NCBI GenBank assembly: GCA_016297325.1
Contig: JAEDGW010000011.1
Span: 1-38,603, forward strand
Reading direction: 5' to 3'
From: Coprococcus sp.
GTDB taxonomy: Bacteria; Bacillota; Clostridia; Lachnospirales; Lachnospiraceae
Length of the DNA: 38,603 nt
The translations under genes were made by a program, and so were the position numbers. The notes beneath the pieces were generated by a model. The model saw only the letters and a list, made by a program, of their open reading frames with translations, was not told the origin of the DNA and searched no databases. Below, in pieces: positions 1 through 8,089 of the stretch (the stretch's first letter is position 1; each line of letters opens with the position of its first letter).

Positions 1-405
1 AAGGACTATGGTGAGCCACCTCTTGTTACACCTTCAAGCCAGATTGTTGGTACACAGGCTGTTCTCAACGTTGTAACAGGCGAGAGATACAAGATGTGTA
101 CAAAGGAGTCAAAGGCACTTGTACGTGGCGAGTATGGCCAGTCAGTAAAGCCTGTTGATCCAGAGGTTAAGAAGAAGGTTATCGGAGATGAGGAGCAGAT
201 CACATGCCGTCCTGCAGATCTTCTTGAGAATGAGCTTGGAAAGATCGAGAAGGAGATGATCCAGTACAAGCAGCAGGATGAGGACGTGCTCACATATGCA
301 CTGTTCCCACAGGTTGCTACAGACTTCTTCAAGTACAGAGAAGCTCAGCAGAAGAAGGTAGATGTGTCACTTGTTGACAAGGAGAGCACAGCTTATCCGG
401 TATAA
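1..405 (+). CDS. Oxaloacetate decarboxylase alpha / pyruvate carboxylase subunit B, C-terminal part (5' end outside window)
   Basis: The frame is open from base 1 and stops with TAA at 403-405, giving the last 134 residues of a protein. The opening stretch (KDYGEPPLVTPSSQIVGTQA) matches the conserved C-terminal part of the carboxyltransferase domain of biotin-dependent carboxylases/decarboxylases (PYC_OADA family). This domain moves carboxyl groups between biotin and pyruvate/oxaloacetate. No biotinyl domain (no MKM lysine motif) follows, so the biotin carrier must be a separate protein, as in multisubunit oxaloacetate decarboxylase or split pyruvate carboxylase. Which of these it belongs to cannot be told from the fragment. 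A terminator hairpin follows about 70 bases after the stop. Confidence 0.85.
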   Translation, partial: KDYGEPPLVTPSSQIVGTQAVLNVVTGERYKMCTKESKALVRGEYGQSVKPVDPEVKKKVIGDEEQITCRPADLLENELGKIEKEMIQYKQQDEDVLTYALFPQVATDFFKYREAQQKKVDVSLVDKESTAYPV

Positions 406-476
406 TCCAGAAAATATATAACGCAGAAGATCGGGATTTCTGTCATGGGATCCGGAATCTGTACTGCACGAGAAAT

Positions 477-515
477 AGGCGGAGCTCCGTGAGCGGAGTC
501 TCTGCCTGTTTTGTT
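477..515 (+). terminator. Rho-independent terminator after the carboxyltransferase gene
   Basis: AGGCGGAG-CTCCG pairs with CGGAGTCTCTGCCT around a TGAG loop (one bulged base, one G-U pair) and runs into GTTTTGTT. It closes the upstream carboxylase transcription unit before the flavoprotein gene. Confidence 0.75.
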
Positions 516-598
516 ATATGTCACAATCTAAATTGAACAAACGCATGTGAGGCGCTACGTGCGGCGAGCGTGTATGGTTTATCTGATATGGAGATATT

Positions 599-1852
599 AT
601 GGCAAAGAAAATAGTTGTGATCGGAGGCGGCGCCGCAGGACTTATGGCGGCACTCACAGCCGGTAAACAGAACGAAGTATACATTTTAGAAAAGAATGAC
701 AGAATTGGGAAAAAACTTTTTATAACAGGCAAGGGCAGGTGCAATGTCACGAATGCCGGTGATGCTGATACTTTTTTCAATTCAGTAATAACAAACAGCA
801 AATTCATGTACAGCTCATTTTATTCATTTGACAATCAGCAGGTTATGGATTTCTTTGAGAAGGCTTCATGTCCTCTTAAGATAGAGCGCGGTGACAGAGT
901 ATTTCCTGTGAGCGATCATTCATCAGATATCATAGGGGCATTAAAGACGCTTATAAACAGAAATCACAACATACATCTCATGCTTGAGACGGTAGTCACG
1001 TCGATATGCACCGGAGATGGACATGTGACTGGGGTGGAATACAAGAAGAAAAATGAGAAGAGTACATCATACATAGAATGTGATGCAGTCATTGTGGCTA
1101 CAGGTGGAATATCATATCCGCTTACAGGTTCCACAGGTGATGGATATAAATTTGCACAGAAATGCGGGCATACCATCAAGAAAACGCAGCCTTCACTTGT
1201 TCCTTTTGAGATTGAAGAGAAATGCTGCAAGGATATGATGGGGCTTTCTTTGAAGAATGTGGCGCTTCACCTGGCATGTGGCAAAAAGAAGATATTTGAC
1301 GAGCAGGGTGAGATGCTGTTTACACATTTTGGAATAAGCGGACCTCTTGTCATAAAGGCATCAGCATATATACACAGGTATCTTGATAAAGATATAGATC
1401 TGTATATTGACCTAAAGCCGGCCATGGACAAAGACATGCTGGATCAGAGGATACAGAAGGATTTCAAGAAGTATGCAAACAAGGATTTCAGGAACTCACT
1501 TGGAGATCTTCTTCCGGTTAAGATGATAGACGTGGTGGTTGAGAGATCAGGGATAGATCCCTATAAAAAAGTAAATTCAGTGACACGCGAGGAACGCATG
1601 GAACTTGTAGATATATTAAAGCATTTCAGGCTGACATTTTCCGGACTCAGGGGATATGATGAGGCTATCATAACAAAGGGCGGTGTTAATGTTAAGGAAG
1701 TCAATCCATCGACTATGGAATCAAAGATGGTGGAAGGGCTGTATTTTGCCGGAGAGGTGCTTGATCTTGACGCTTTAACCGGTGGATTTAACCTGCAGAT
1801 AGCATGGTCTACGGGTTATCTTGCTGGACTTTCAGCTTCGGAAAGTATATGA
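599..1852 (+). CDS. BaiN/YhiN (HI0933)-family flavoprotein, NAD(P)/FAD-dependent oxidoreductase
   Basis: The 417-residue protein opens with an FAD dinucleotide-binding motif (VVIGGGAAGLMAA, residues 5-17). It continues with the family signature GKGRCNVTN near residue 45 and ends with GLYFAGEVLDLDALTGGFN, the second FAD-contacting segment of HI0933-like proteins. Length and architecture fit the full family. Members are soluble FAD proteins often annotated as aminoacetone oxidase or BaiN-like reductase; the physiological substrate is unknown for most, so no specific reaction is assigned. GGAG at 590-593 lies close upstream of the ATG. The next gene, cmk, starts 63 bases downstream with no terminator between, so co-transcription is likely. 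Confidence 0.88.
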   Translation: MAKKIVVIGGGAAGLMAALTAGKQNEVYILEKNDRIGKKLFITGKGRCNVTNAGDADTFFNSVITNSKFMYSSFYSFDNQQVMDFFEKASCPLKIERGDRVFPVSDHSSDIIGALKTLINRNHNIHLMLETVVTSICTGDGHVTGVEYKKKNEKSTSYIECDAVIVATGGISYPLTGSTGDGYKFAQKCGHTIKKTQPSLVPFEIEEKCCKDMMGLSLKNVALHLACGKKKIFDEQGEMLFTHFGISGPLVIKASAYIHRYLDKDIDLYIDLKPAMDKDMLDQRIQKDFKKYANKDFRNSLGDLLPVKMIDVVVERSGIDPYKKVNSVTREERMELVDILKHFRLTFSGLRGYDEAIITKGGVNVKEVNPSTMESKMVEGLYFAGEVLDLDALTGGFNLQIAWSTGYLAGLSASESI

Positions 1853-1915
1853 TATACATGATTTCCGTCGGGAGGAAATTGGACGGATGGATTTTTGTTT
1901 AAGATGGAGGTTGTT

Positions 1916-2578
1916 ATGAATATTGCGATAGATGGCCCGGCAGGGGCAGGAAAGAGCACGATCGCTAAGATGGTTGCAAAGGAACTTGGATTTATATATG
2001 TGGATACGGGAGCTATGTACAGAGCTATAGCTGTGTATCTTACAGAAAACGGAATATCCCCTGAGGATGAGGCTGTAGTTGCAGACGGTATTTCGGATAT
2101 CAGTGTCGAAATCAGATATGAGAACGATGCCCAGATGGTATATCTGAACGGTGAGAATGTAACCGGAAAACTCCGTACTGAAGAGGTTGGCAACATGGCA
2201 TCAAAGGCATCGGCACTGCCTTGTGTCAGGGAAAAACTGCTGTCACTGCAGAGAAATCTGGCAGAGACGAATGACGTTGTCATGGACGGCAGGGATATAG
2301 GAACTAACATCCTGCCAAATGCAGAACTGAAGGTATATCTTACGGCATCAACTTCAGTCAGGGCTAAGAGACGATATGATGAACTTGTCGGAAAAGGTGA
2401 GACCGGAGCTGACCTCGCAAAGATTGAGAAGGATATTGCACTGAGAGATAAACAGGATATGGAACGCAAGATAGCACCTCTTAAGATGGCGGGGGATGCA
2501 GTTCTTGTGGACAGTTCTTTTATGGGCATAGAAGAAGTTGCAGAAACTATCATACGACTTGCAAAAGAGAGAAGATAG
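1916..2578 (+). CDS. cmk: Cytidylate kinase
   Basis: The 220-residue protein phosphorylates CMP/dCMP with ATP in pyrimidine nucleotide salvage. The P-loop IDGPAGAGKST lies at residues 4-14, the CMP-binding DTGAMYRA near residue 33, and the conserved DGRDIGT near 125. The ATG at 1916 is chosen because GGAGG at 1906-1910 sits five bases upstream; an in-frame TTG at 1895 would add seven residues before the conserved MNIAIDGP start. Cmk directly followed by ispH-rpsA (24 bases apart) is a common Clostridia arrangement and recalls cmk-rpsA in proteobacteria. Confidence 0.95.
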   Translation: MNIAIDGPAGAGKSTIAKMVAKELGFIYVDTGAMYRAIAVYLTENGISPEDEAVVADGISDISVEIRYENDAQMVYLNGENVTGKLRTEEVGNMASKASALPCVREKLLSLQRNLAETNDVVMDGRDIGTNILPNAELKVYLTASTSVRAKRRYDELVGKGETGADLAKIEKDIALRDKQDMERKIAPLKMAGDAVLVDSSFMGIEEVAETIIRLAKERR

Positions 2579-2602
2579 TATATAATATAGGATGGTTTGA
2601 TT

Positions 2603-4552
2603 ATGGAGATTTTATTGGCAAAGACAGCTGGTTTTTGTTTCGGTGTACAGAGGGCTGTGGATACAGCGTATGAACATGCTGATGACAAAGGCAGTGTATA
2701 TACTTATGGACAGATCATACACAATGAGGAGGTTGTTGGAGACCTGTCAAGACATGGCGTTAAAGTTATAGAGGATGATGAGCTGCCAGATATAAGAGAC
2801 AGTAAAGTGATCATCAGATCCCATGGCGCAGAAAAGAAGGTATATGATATCCTCACGGCGAATGGAAATACCGTGATAGATGCGACATGTCCATTTGTCA
2901 AGAAGATCCATAACATTGTCCGGGAGGAAGGCGAGAAAGGTCATACCATAGTGATAGTGGGTGATAAAAATCATCCTGAAGTGAGAGGAATCATGGGCTG
3001 GTGTATGAGCAGGCCGGTGGTCATAGGTTCCGAGGAAGAAGCTGAGATTTTTGTCCGGGAATGCCTGGATGGCGGTTTCAGCAGGGCAGAGAATATATCA
3101 ATAGTAAGCCAGACAACTTTTAATTACAGAAAATTTAATAATATTGTTGATATTATTCGAAATAAATTGTATAATGTTACTGCTTATAAGACTATCTGTA
3201 ATGCTACATCCGTGCGCCAAAGGGAGGCTAAGGAGATTGCATCAAAGGTAGATGCCATGATTGTTATAGGTGGTCGAAATAGTTCTAATACTCAGAAGTT
3301 ATATGAGATTAGTAAAAAAGAATGTGAGAATACTTACTATATACAGACACTCGTTGATTTGGATTTGACTACTTTTGAATCCGTTAGTAGGGTAGGTATT
3401 ACAGCTGGGGCATCTACCCCAAACAATATTATTAAGGAGGTTCATGGTAGGATGGACGAGATGAATTTTGCAGAATTATTAGAGAATGATGAGAGCAGAG
3501 TCTCAATCAAGACAGGAGAGATAGTTGAAGGTAGAGTTATCGATGTTAAGCCAGACGAGATACTGGTAGACATCAGCTACAAGTCAGATGGTGTTATTCC
3601 AAGAAACGAGTACACCAACACACCTAACGCTGACCTTACAGAGCTTGTACATGTTGGCGATACTATCACAGCTAAGGTCGTAAAGACAAACGATGGTGAG
3701 GGTTCAGTTCTTCTCTCATACAAGAGAGTAGCAGCAGAGAAGGCAAACGAGAAGCTTGAGGCAGCCCTTGAGTCAGGCGAGATCCTTACAGGTAAGGTTG
3801 TTCAGGTCGTAAGCGGTGGACTCAATGTTATGTATGATGAGACAAGAGTATTTATCCCTGCAAGTCTTGTATCAGACACATATGAGAAGAATCTTGACAA
3901 GTACCTTGATCAGGATGTTGAGTTTGTACTTACTGAGTATCAGCCAAAGAAGAGAAGAATCATAGGTAACAGAAAGCAGATTATCGTTGCAAGAAAGGCA
4001 GAGTCTGCTAAGGAGTTATTCGATAGAATAGAAGTTGGAATGACTGTTGAGGGTGTTGTAAAGAATGTGACAAGCTTTGGTGCATTCATCGACCTCGGTG
4101 GTGCAGATGGACTTCTCCACATCTCAGAGATGTCATGGGGAAGAGTTGATGATCCTAAGTCTGTACTCAAGGTTGGCGATACAGTAAAGGCATTCATCAA
4201 GAACATTGATGGTGAGAAGATCGCCCTCAGCCTTAAGTTTGATGATACAAATCCATGGCTTAATGCAGATGAGAAGTATGCTCCTGGAACAGTAGTTACA
4301 GGAAAGGTTGCAAGAATGGCTGATTTCGGTGCTTTCATCGAGCTTGAGCCAGGCGTAGATGCACTTCTTCATGTATCACAGATCTCATATGAGCATGTTA
4401 ATAAGCCAGAGGACGTTTACAAGGTAGGCGATACAGTTGAGGCTGCTGTAGTTGAGTGCAATGCTGCAGATAAGAAGATCAGCCTTAGCGTAAAGGCTTT
4501 ACTTCCAGTACCAGAGGATACAGATGATGTAGCTGAGGATACAGAGGAGTAA
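2603..4552 (+). CDS. ispH-rpsA: 4-hydroxy-3-methylbut-2-enyl diphosphate reductase (IspH) fused to ribosomal protein S1
   Basis: The 649-residue fusion has two parts. Residues 1 to about 285 are IspH, the [4Fe-4S] enzyme that ends the MEP isoprenoid pathway; its three cluster cysteines are visible in AGFCFGV, DATCPF and TICNATS. Residues from about 300 carry four S1 RNA-binding repeats (starting near 300, 388, 477 and 562), as in Gram-positive S1-type proteins. The fusion is known in Clostridia. ATG 2603 is chosen over TTG 2597 because AGGATGG at 2589-2595 spaces it better. Codon use changes sharply: about 3118-3480 is AT-rich with many ATT, AAT and GTT codons, and the S1 half after it uses strongly selected codons. 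A promoter-like element and an internal ribosome site in that segment are listed separately. Confidence 0.93.
   Translation: MEILLAKTAGFCFGVQRAVDTAYEHADDKGSVYTYGQIIHNEEVVGDLSRHGVKVIEDDELPDIRDSKVIIRSHGAEKKVYDILTANGNTVIDATCPFVKKIHNIVREEGEKGHTIVIVGDKNHPEVRGIMGWCMSRPVVIGSEEEAEIFVRECLDGGFSRAENISIVSQTTFNYRKFNNIVDIIRNKLYNVTAYKTICNATSVRQREAKEIASKVDAMIVIGGRNSSNTQKLYEISKKECENTYYIQTLVDLDLTTFESVSRVGITAGASTPNNIIKEVHGRMDEMNFAELLENDESRVSIKTGEIVEGRVIDVKPDEILVDISYKSDGVIPRNEYTNTPNADLTELVHVGDTITAKVVKTNDGEGSVLLSYKRVAAEKANEKLEAALESGEILTGKVVQVVSGGLNVMYDETRVFIPASLVSDTYEKNLDKYLDQDVEFVLTEYQPKKRRIIGNRKQIIVARKAESAKELFDRIEVGMTVEGVVKNVTSFGAFIDLGGADGLLHISEMSWGRVDDPKSVLKVGDTVKAFIKNIDGEKIALSLKFDDTNPWLNADEKYAPGTVVTGKVARMADFGAFIELEPGVDALLHVSQISYEHVNKPEDVYKVGDTVEAAVVECNAADKKISLSVKALLPVPEDTDDVAEDTEE
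3147..3175 (+). promoter_or_regulatory. Candidate internal sigma-A promoter within ispH, upstream of the S1 half
   Basis: TTGATA (3147-3152), a 17-base spacer, and a perfect TATAAT (3170-3175) lie inside the coding region for the IspH C-terminal half. Transcription would begin near 3182 and give a leader of about 270 bases before the S1 part. The elements are seen directly; activity is inferred. Confidence 0.5.
3434..3463 (+). promoter_or_regulatory. Candidate internal ribosome binding site and start for free S1 protein
   Basis: AAGGAGG at 3434-3440 is followed by in-frame ATG codons at 3452 (11 bases away) and 3461, exactly at the IspH/S1 junction. Starting there would give a free S1 of about 366 residues beginning MDEMNFAELLEN. 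The motif encodes Lys-Glu-Val in the fusion frame, so it could also be chance; the position at the domain border favours function. Confidence 0.45.
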
Positions 4553-4586
4553 TATAACTCTGATATGATATTGTTATCAGTATATG

Positions 4587-4617
4587 AAAAGAGAGCAACG
4601 AAAGTTGCTCTCTTTTT
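4587..4617. terminator. Bidirectional terminator between ispH-rpsA and the converging exonuclease gene
   Basis: GAGAGCAAC, a GAAA tetraloop and GTTGCTCTC form a perfect 9-bp stem. It is preceded by AAAA and followed by TTTTT, so it can end transcription from both strands. Confidence 0.9.
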
Positions 4618-4688
4618 ATATTTTGTGATTTGGGTATATGTGGCTTTGTGCCATGCGCTTTTGTATCTGAGTCGTTCTGCATCAATGT

Positions 4689-5774
4689 CTACACCTGATT
4701 CTTGCATTCAGGGAATATCTCACGGAGAATTGACTTTATATACGCATTTGATGTATCACATATGGAAGACAAAGCCTCTGTCTCCTCTATGAATCTCTCA
4801 CCACACCTGTCGCCCTTGAAGAACACTTTGTCGCCGCATTTGGCGGGAGCCGGAAGATAGGCCGCTCTTTTTTTGACATAGGCGGTGTCTTTTGTGGCTT
4901 TCTCTTTGTGGCCGCTATCCACGTATATGGCAGTTGATTTATGTATAGCCATATCTTCAAGTGGAAGATAAAAGTAATTTTTATAATCTTTGAAATAGTA
5001 TTTCAGTGTATCATCCGTTCTGCTCACAGTCAGGCGCAATTCAGTGCCATGTGCATTTAGCATGATACGGTTATTGTTCTTATCTGAATATGTTATACGG
5101 CATGGAAGTTTTTTCACATTGCATATGTATGTGATAGAATCAGCGTTTACTATCACATCCTGGATCTCTGCTTCAGATGTGATATATGGCATGTTCGCAA
5201 ATTCTGATATGCTTATAAGACCTCTGATATCATCGTGGTTGTGCGTGAGCATATCGGAAAGCAGCGTTTTTGATGGGGATTTCAGATAGGATTTGTAGGC
5301 TTCGATGAGTTTCCCTCCAGATATGAAGGAGCATCGCGCAAATCCTGCCAGATCTTCGACATCCACCTGCTTCACGGAAGACAGATTAAACAGCTTTTTG
5401 TATTTGCGGGTTATCTTGTATATGTCAAAACTGCGTATGGTATCAATGGTTGTAGCGATGTCAAATTGATCATATTTGGTCTTCATGTATGGAATGTCAA
5501 ATGTGTCGCCGTTGTATGAGACCAGAGTACCAAATGAACTGAGTTTATCCTGAAATGATTGCAGCATCTCAGGTTCTGATTTCCCATCGTCGTTGAAGAG
5601 GAGAACTGTGTTAAAGTGATCATCTTCAAGATATCCATATCCTATGAGATACAGATCTGATCTTGCGGCGCTGAGTCCGGTAGTCTCTATATCGAAGTAT
5701 AGAATATCATATGGATTGGCTGAGATTCCTGATGTGTCAACATTTATATCTTCTGTGTATGTGTAAACTTTCAT
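4689..5774 (-). CDS. RNase H-like (YprB-type, DEDD) exonuclease domain protein
   Basis: The 361-residue protein carries a DEDD-type exonuclease fold in its N-terminal half. DIETTGL (near residue 29) is motif I with the first Asp and Glu, YNGDTFDIPY (near residue 108) holds a motif II Asp, and HNHDDIRGL (near residue 198) fits motif III. This matches the RNase_H_2/YprB family, found with or without helicase partners in Firmicutes; the substrate is not established. The C-terminal part is unassigned. The start is set by AAAGGA six bases upstream on the minus strand. It stands alone between a bidirectional terminator and the divergent ruvA promoter. Confidence 0.78.
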   Translation of the reverse strand: MKVYTYTEDINVDTSGISANPYDILYFDIETTGLSAARSDLYLIGYGYLEDDHFNTVLLFNDDGKSEPEMLQSFQDKLSSFGTLVSYNGDTFDIPYMKTKYDQFDIATTIDTIRSFDIYKITRKYKKLFNLSSVKQVDVEDLAGFARCSFISGGKLIEAYKSYLKSPSKTLLSDMLTHNHDDIRGLISISEFANMPYITSEAEIQDVIVNADSITYICNVKKLPCRITYSDKNNNRIMLNAHGTELRLTVSRTDDTLKYYFKDYKNYFYLPLEDMAIHKSTAIYVDSGHKEKATKDTAYVKKRAAYLPAPAKCGDKVFFKGDRCGERFIEETEALSSICDTSNAYIKSILREIFPECKNQV

Positions 5775-5846
5775 GCTATATCCTTTCTGCTATTTGAGCT
5801 GATATATTATATAGTAGCCGTGACAGTTCAAAAAAGCAAACATATA

Positions 5847-5875
5847 TTCACAACTGAGAAATTATATGATATAAT
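5847..5875 (+). promoter_or_regulatory. Sigma-A promoter of the ruvAB operon, extended -10
   Basis: TTCACA (5847-5852), a 17-base spacer and TATAAT (5870-5875) preceded by TGA form an extended -10 promoter. Predicted transcription starts near 5882, about 67 bases before ruvA. Confidence 0.65.
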
Positions 5876-5948
5876 TACAAAGATTTAATGTCGGTTTTTA
5901 TACACTTTTTTAGAACCATATTGAAAATAACTTAACAGGGAGATCGTG

Positions 5949-6554
5949 ATGATTTCTTATATAAAAGGAAGTCTGGAATATATAGGTGAAAATTATATAG
6001 TTATAGAATGTGGTGGAATCGGCTACAGACTTACGATTTCAACACAGTTCATCAATAGACTGCCGGATCGGCATGACCAGATCAAGGCATATACATATAT
6101 GTATGTGAGGGAAGATGAGGTAAGTCTCTATGGATTCTACAGTGAGGATGAGCTTGAGGTATTCAGAGTTCTGATAAGTGTGAGCGGGGTAGGCCCAAAG
6201 GTTGCCATGTCACTTTTATCCACTCTTACTGTTCAGGAGCTGAGACTTGCGGTTATATCGGAGGATGTGAAAGCTATCTCCAAGGCAAACGGAATAGGAG
6301 CGAAGGGAGCTTCCAGGATCATATTGGAACTTAAAGATAAGCTTAAGATGGAAGATATGATAGATAGTGCCTATGAAGCAGGTACGGCATCAGTTGTTTC
6401 CGGAAGTGGTGATGCCAGGTCGGCTGTTGTATCAGCACTCACAGCACTCGGATATTCTGGCCTGGAGGCAGGAAGGGCTGTAAGTAAGGTTAAAGATGCT
6501 GAGTCACTTGACGAAGAACAACTGCTGAAGGCGGCACTTAAGAATATACTGTGA
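5949..6554 (+). CDS. ruvA: Holliday junction branch migration protein RuvA
   Basis: The 201-residue protein opens with MISYIKGSLEYIGENYIVIE, the RuvA N-terminal OB-fold. Helix-hairpin-helix repeats follow in the middle (ISVSGVGPKVAMSLL, ISKANGIGAKGASRIILELK). A C-terminal domain (ALTALGYSGLEAGRAVSKV) normally contacts RuvB. RuvA tetramers bind four-way junctions and load RuvB. ATG 5949 is preferred to GTG 5946 because AGGGAG at 5937-5942 is six bases away and the family begins at this Met. ruvB follows 93 bases later. No ruvC is in the window; recU at 32529 may supply junction cleavage. Confidence 0.96.
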   Translation: MISYIKGSLEYIGENYIVIECGGIGYRLTISTQFINRLPDRHDQIKAYTYMYVREDEVSLYGFYSEDELEVFRVLISVSGVGPKVAMSLLSTLTVQELRLAVISEDVKAISKANGIGAKGASRIILELKDKLKMEDMIDSAYEAGTASVVSGSGDARSAVVSALTALGYSGLEAGRAVSKVKDAESLDEEQLLKAALKNIL

Positions 6555-6647
6555 TATAGATCTGATGGGAGCTGACAGATGGTAGTAGTCAGATAGCTGC
6601 AGTCAGATTTATCACATTCAAACAATAAAAAGCAGGTAATTACAGAT

Positions 6648-7655
6648 ATGGGCAGAATTATTTCTACAGAAACACTTGATATAGAAGAGGAAAGAAGTGA
6701 ATACAGTTTAAGACCAAAGTACCTGAATGAGTATATTGGCCAACGAAAGGTGAAGGACAACCTCAGGATATTTATAGAGGCAGCAAAAAAGAGGAATGAA
6801 CCCCTCGACCACCTGCTTCTGTATGGCCCGCCGGGACTCGGAAAGACCACACTTTCCACAATTGTTGCGAATGAGATGGGGGTCAACATCAAGATCACGT
6901 CAGGACCGGCGATAGAGAAGCCGGGAGAGCTGGCGGCCATACTCAACAATCTTTCAGATAACGACATTCTTTTCATAGATGAGATACACAGACTCAGCAC
7001 ACAGGTTGAGGAGGTGTTATATCCGGCTATGGAGGATTATGCGATAGATGTCGTCATAGGCAAGGGAGCTGGAGCCAGATCCATAAGGCTTGATCTTCCA
7101 AAATTCACTCTTATAGGAGCGACAACCAGAGTTGGTATGCTGTCCGCTCCGTTGCGAGACAGATTTGGTATGGTTGATAAGCTGGAGTTTTACAGCCATG
7201 AGGATCTGAAAGAGATAGTGGTGAGATCGGCGGGAGTTCTCGGTGTGGATATAGACGATGAGGGAGCTCTTGAGATAGCAAGGAGATCCAGAGGAACCCC
7301 GAGACTTGCCAACCGTCTTTTGAAGCGGTGCAGAGATTATGCTGAGGTGTGTCATGATGGTTTCATCAATCAGGACATAGCCAAGGGAGCTCTGGACAAG
7401 TTCCAGGTTGATTCCATGGGACTTGATGTGAATGACAGGAACATCCTTATGACGATGATAGAAAAGTTCTCCGGCGGCCCTGTGGGACTCGATACACTTG
7501 CTGCTGCTGTGGGTGAGGATCCGGGGACCATTGAAGATGTGTATGAACCATATTTTATCATGAATGGTTTCATAAACAGAACTCCAAGGGGAAGGGTTGT
7601 GACGGACTTGTGTTACAAGCATTTTGGACTTGACGCATTTATAGATAACAAATAA
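6648..7655 (+). CDS. ruvB: Holliday junction ATP-dependent DNA helicase RuvB
   Basis: The 335-residue AAA+ motor drives branch migration with RuvA. YGPPGLGKTTL (residues 59-69) is Walker A, LFIDEIHRL (near 108) is Walker B, GATTR near 163 is the sensor 1 region, and the C-terminal winged helix ends in RTPRGRVVTDLCYKHFG, typical of RuvB. The length is normal. The Shine-Dalgarno is weak (AGCAGG about 12 bases upstream), as is common inside an operon. zapA follows within 33 bases. Confidence 0.97.
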   Translation: MGRIISTETLDIEEERSEYSLRPKYLNEYIGQRKVKDNLRIFIEAAKKRNEPLDHLLLYGPPGLGKTTLSTIVANEMGVNIKITSGPAIEKPGELAAILNNLSDNDILFIDEIHRLSTQVEEVLYPAMEDYAIDVVIGKGAGARSIRLDLPKFTLIGATTRVGMLSAPLRDRFGMVDKLEFYSHEDLKEIVVRSAGVLGVDIDDEGALEIARRSRGTPRLANRLLKRCRDYAEVCHDGFINQDIAKGALDKFQVDSMGLDVNDRNILMTMIEKFSGGPVGLDTLAAAVGEDPGTIEDVYEPYFIMNGFINRTPRGRVVTDLCYKHFGLDAFIDNK

Positions 7656-7687
7656 ACATATCATAATAAGATAGAAGGAGAATGGGT

Positions 7688-8089
7688 ATGGCACAAAAGA
7701 ATGATATCAAGGTAGTGATAAATAATAAAGTATATACGCTTAGTGGACAGGAGAGCGAGGATTATCTTCAGAATGTCGCTACGTATATAAATGGCAAGAT
7801 TGCAGAATGCCAGTCATCTGAGGCATATAGAAGATTTAATGCTGAATACCAGAATGTACTCCTTGCACTGAATATTGCTGATGATTATTTCAAGGCAAAG
7901 GATCAGGTCAACCAGATGCTCACTGAGGATGACGATAAGGATAAGCAGATATATGATCTCAGACATGAAGTGATAGAAGTTCAGATAAAGTATGAGTCTG
8001 CCCAGAAGATGATCGAGGAATACAAAGAAAAGATCAGTGAACTTCAGAGACAGATCATCAAACTTGAAGCGGAGAAAAATGTTAAATAA
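7688..8089 (+). CDS. zapA: Cell division protein ZapA
   Basis: The 133-residue protein begins with the ZapA domain (VVINNKVYTLSGQESEDYLQ) and ends in a long charged coiled coil (from about residue 70 to the end). ZapA crosslinks FtsZ filaments at the division ring. ATG 7688 is chosen because AAGGAG at 7675-7680 is seven bases upstream; ATG 7682 would be only one base away. Its 3' end overlaps the U32 gene start by 11 bases, a zapA-U32 pairing that recurs in Firmicutes. Confidence 0.88.
   Translation: MAQKNDIKVVINNKVYTLSGQESEDYLQNVATYINGKIAECQSSEAYRRFNAEYQNVLLALNIADDYFKAKDQVNQMLTEDDDKDKQIYDLRHEVIEVQIKYESAQKMIEEYKEKISELQRQIIKLEAEKNVK

Noticed and set aside
1816..2688. Long antisense open frame (290 codons) opposite cmk
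   Set aside because: Shadow of the real coding frame: no ribosome site and a Ser/Pro-rich composition typical of antisense reading; cmk motifs are complete on the plus strand.
3118..3480. AT-rich codon segment taken as horizontally acquired DNA
   Set aside because: It lies inside a continuous, conserved IspH domain with the third cluster cysteine in place, so selection on the DNA or RNA is a simpler explanation than insertion.
6371..7000. Antisense open frame opposite ruvA/ruvB
   Set aside because: Same reason: both plus-strand genes are complete with all motifs.
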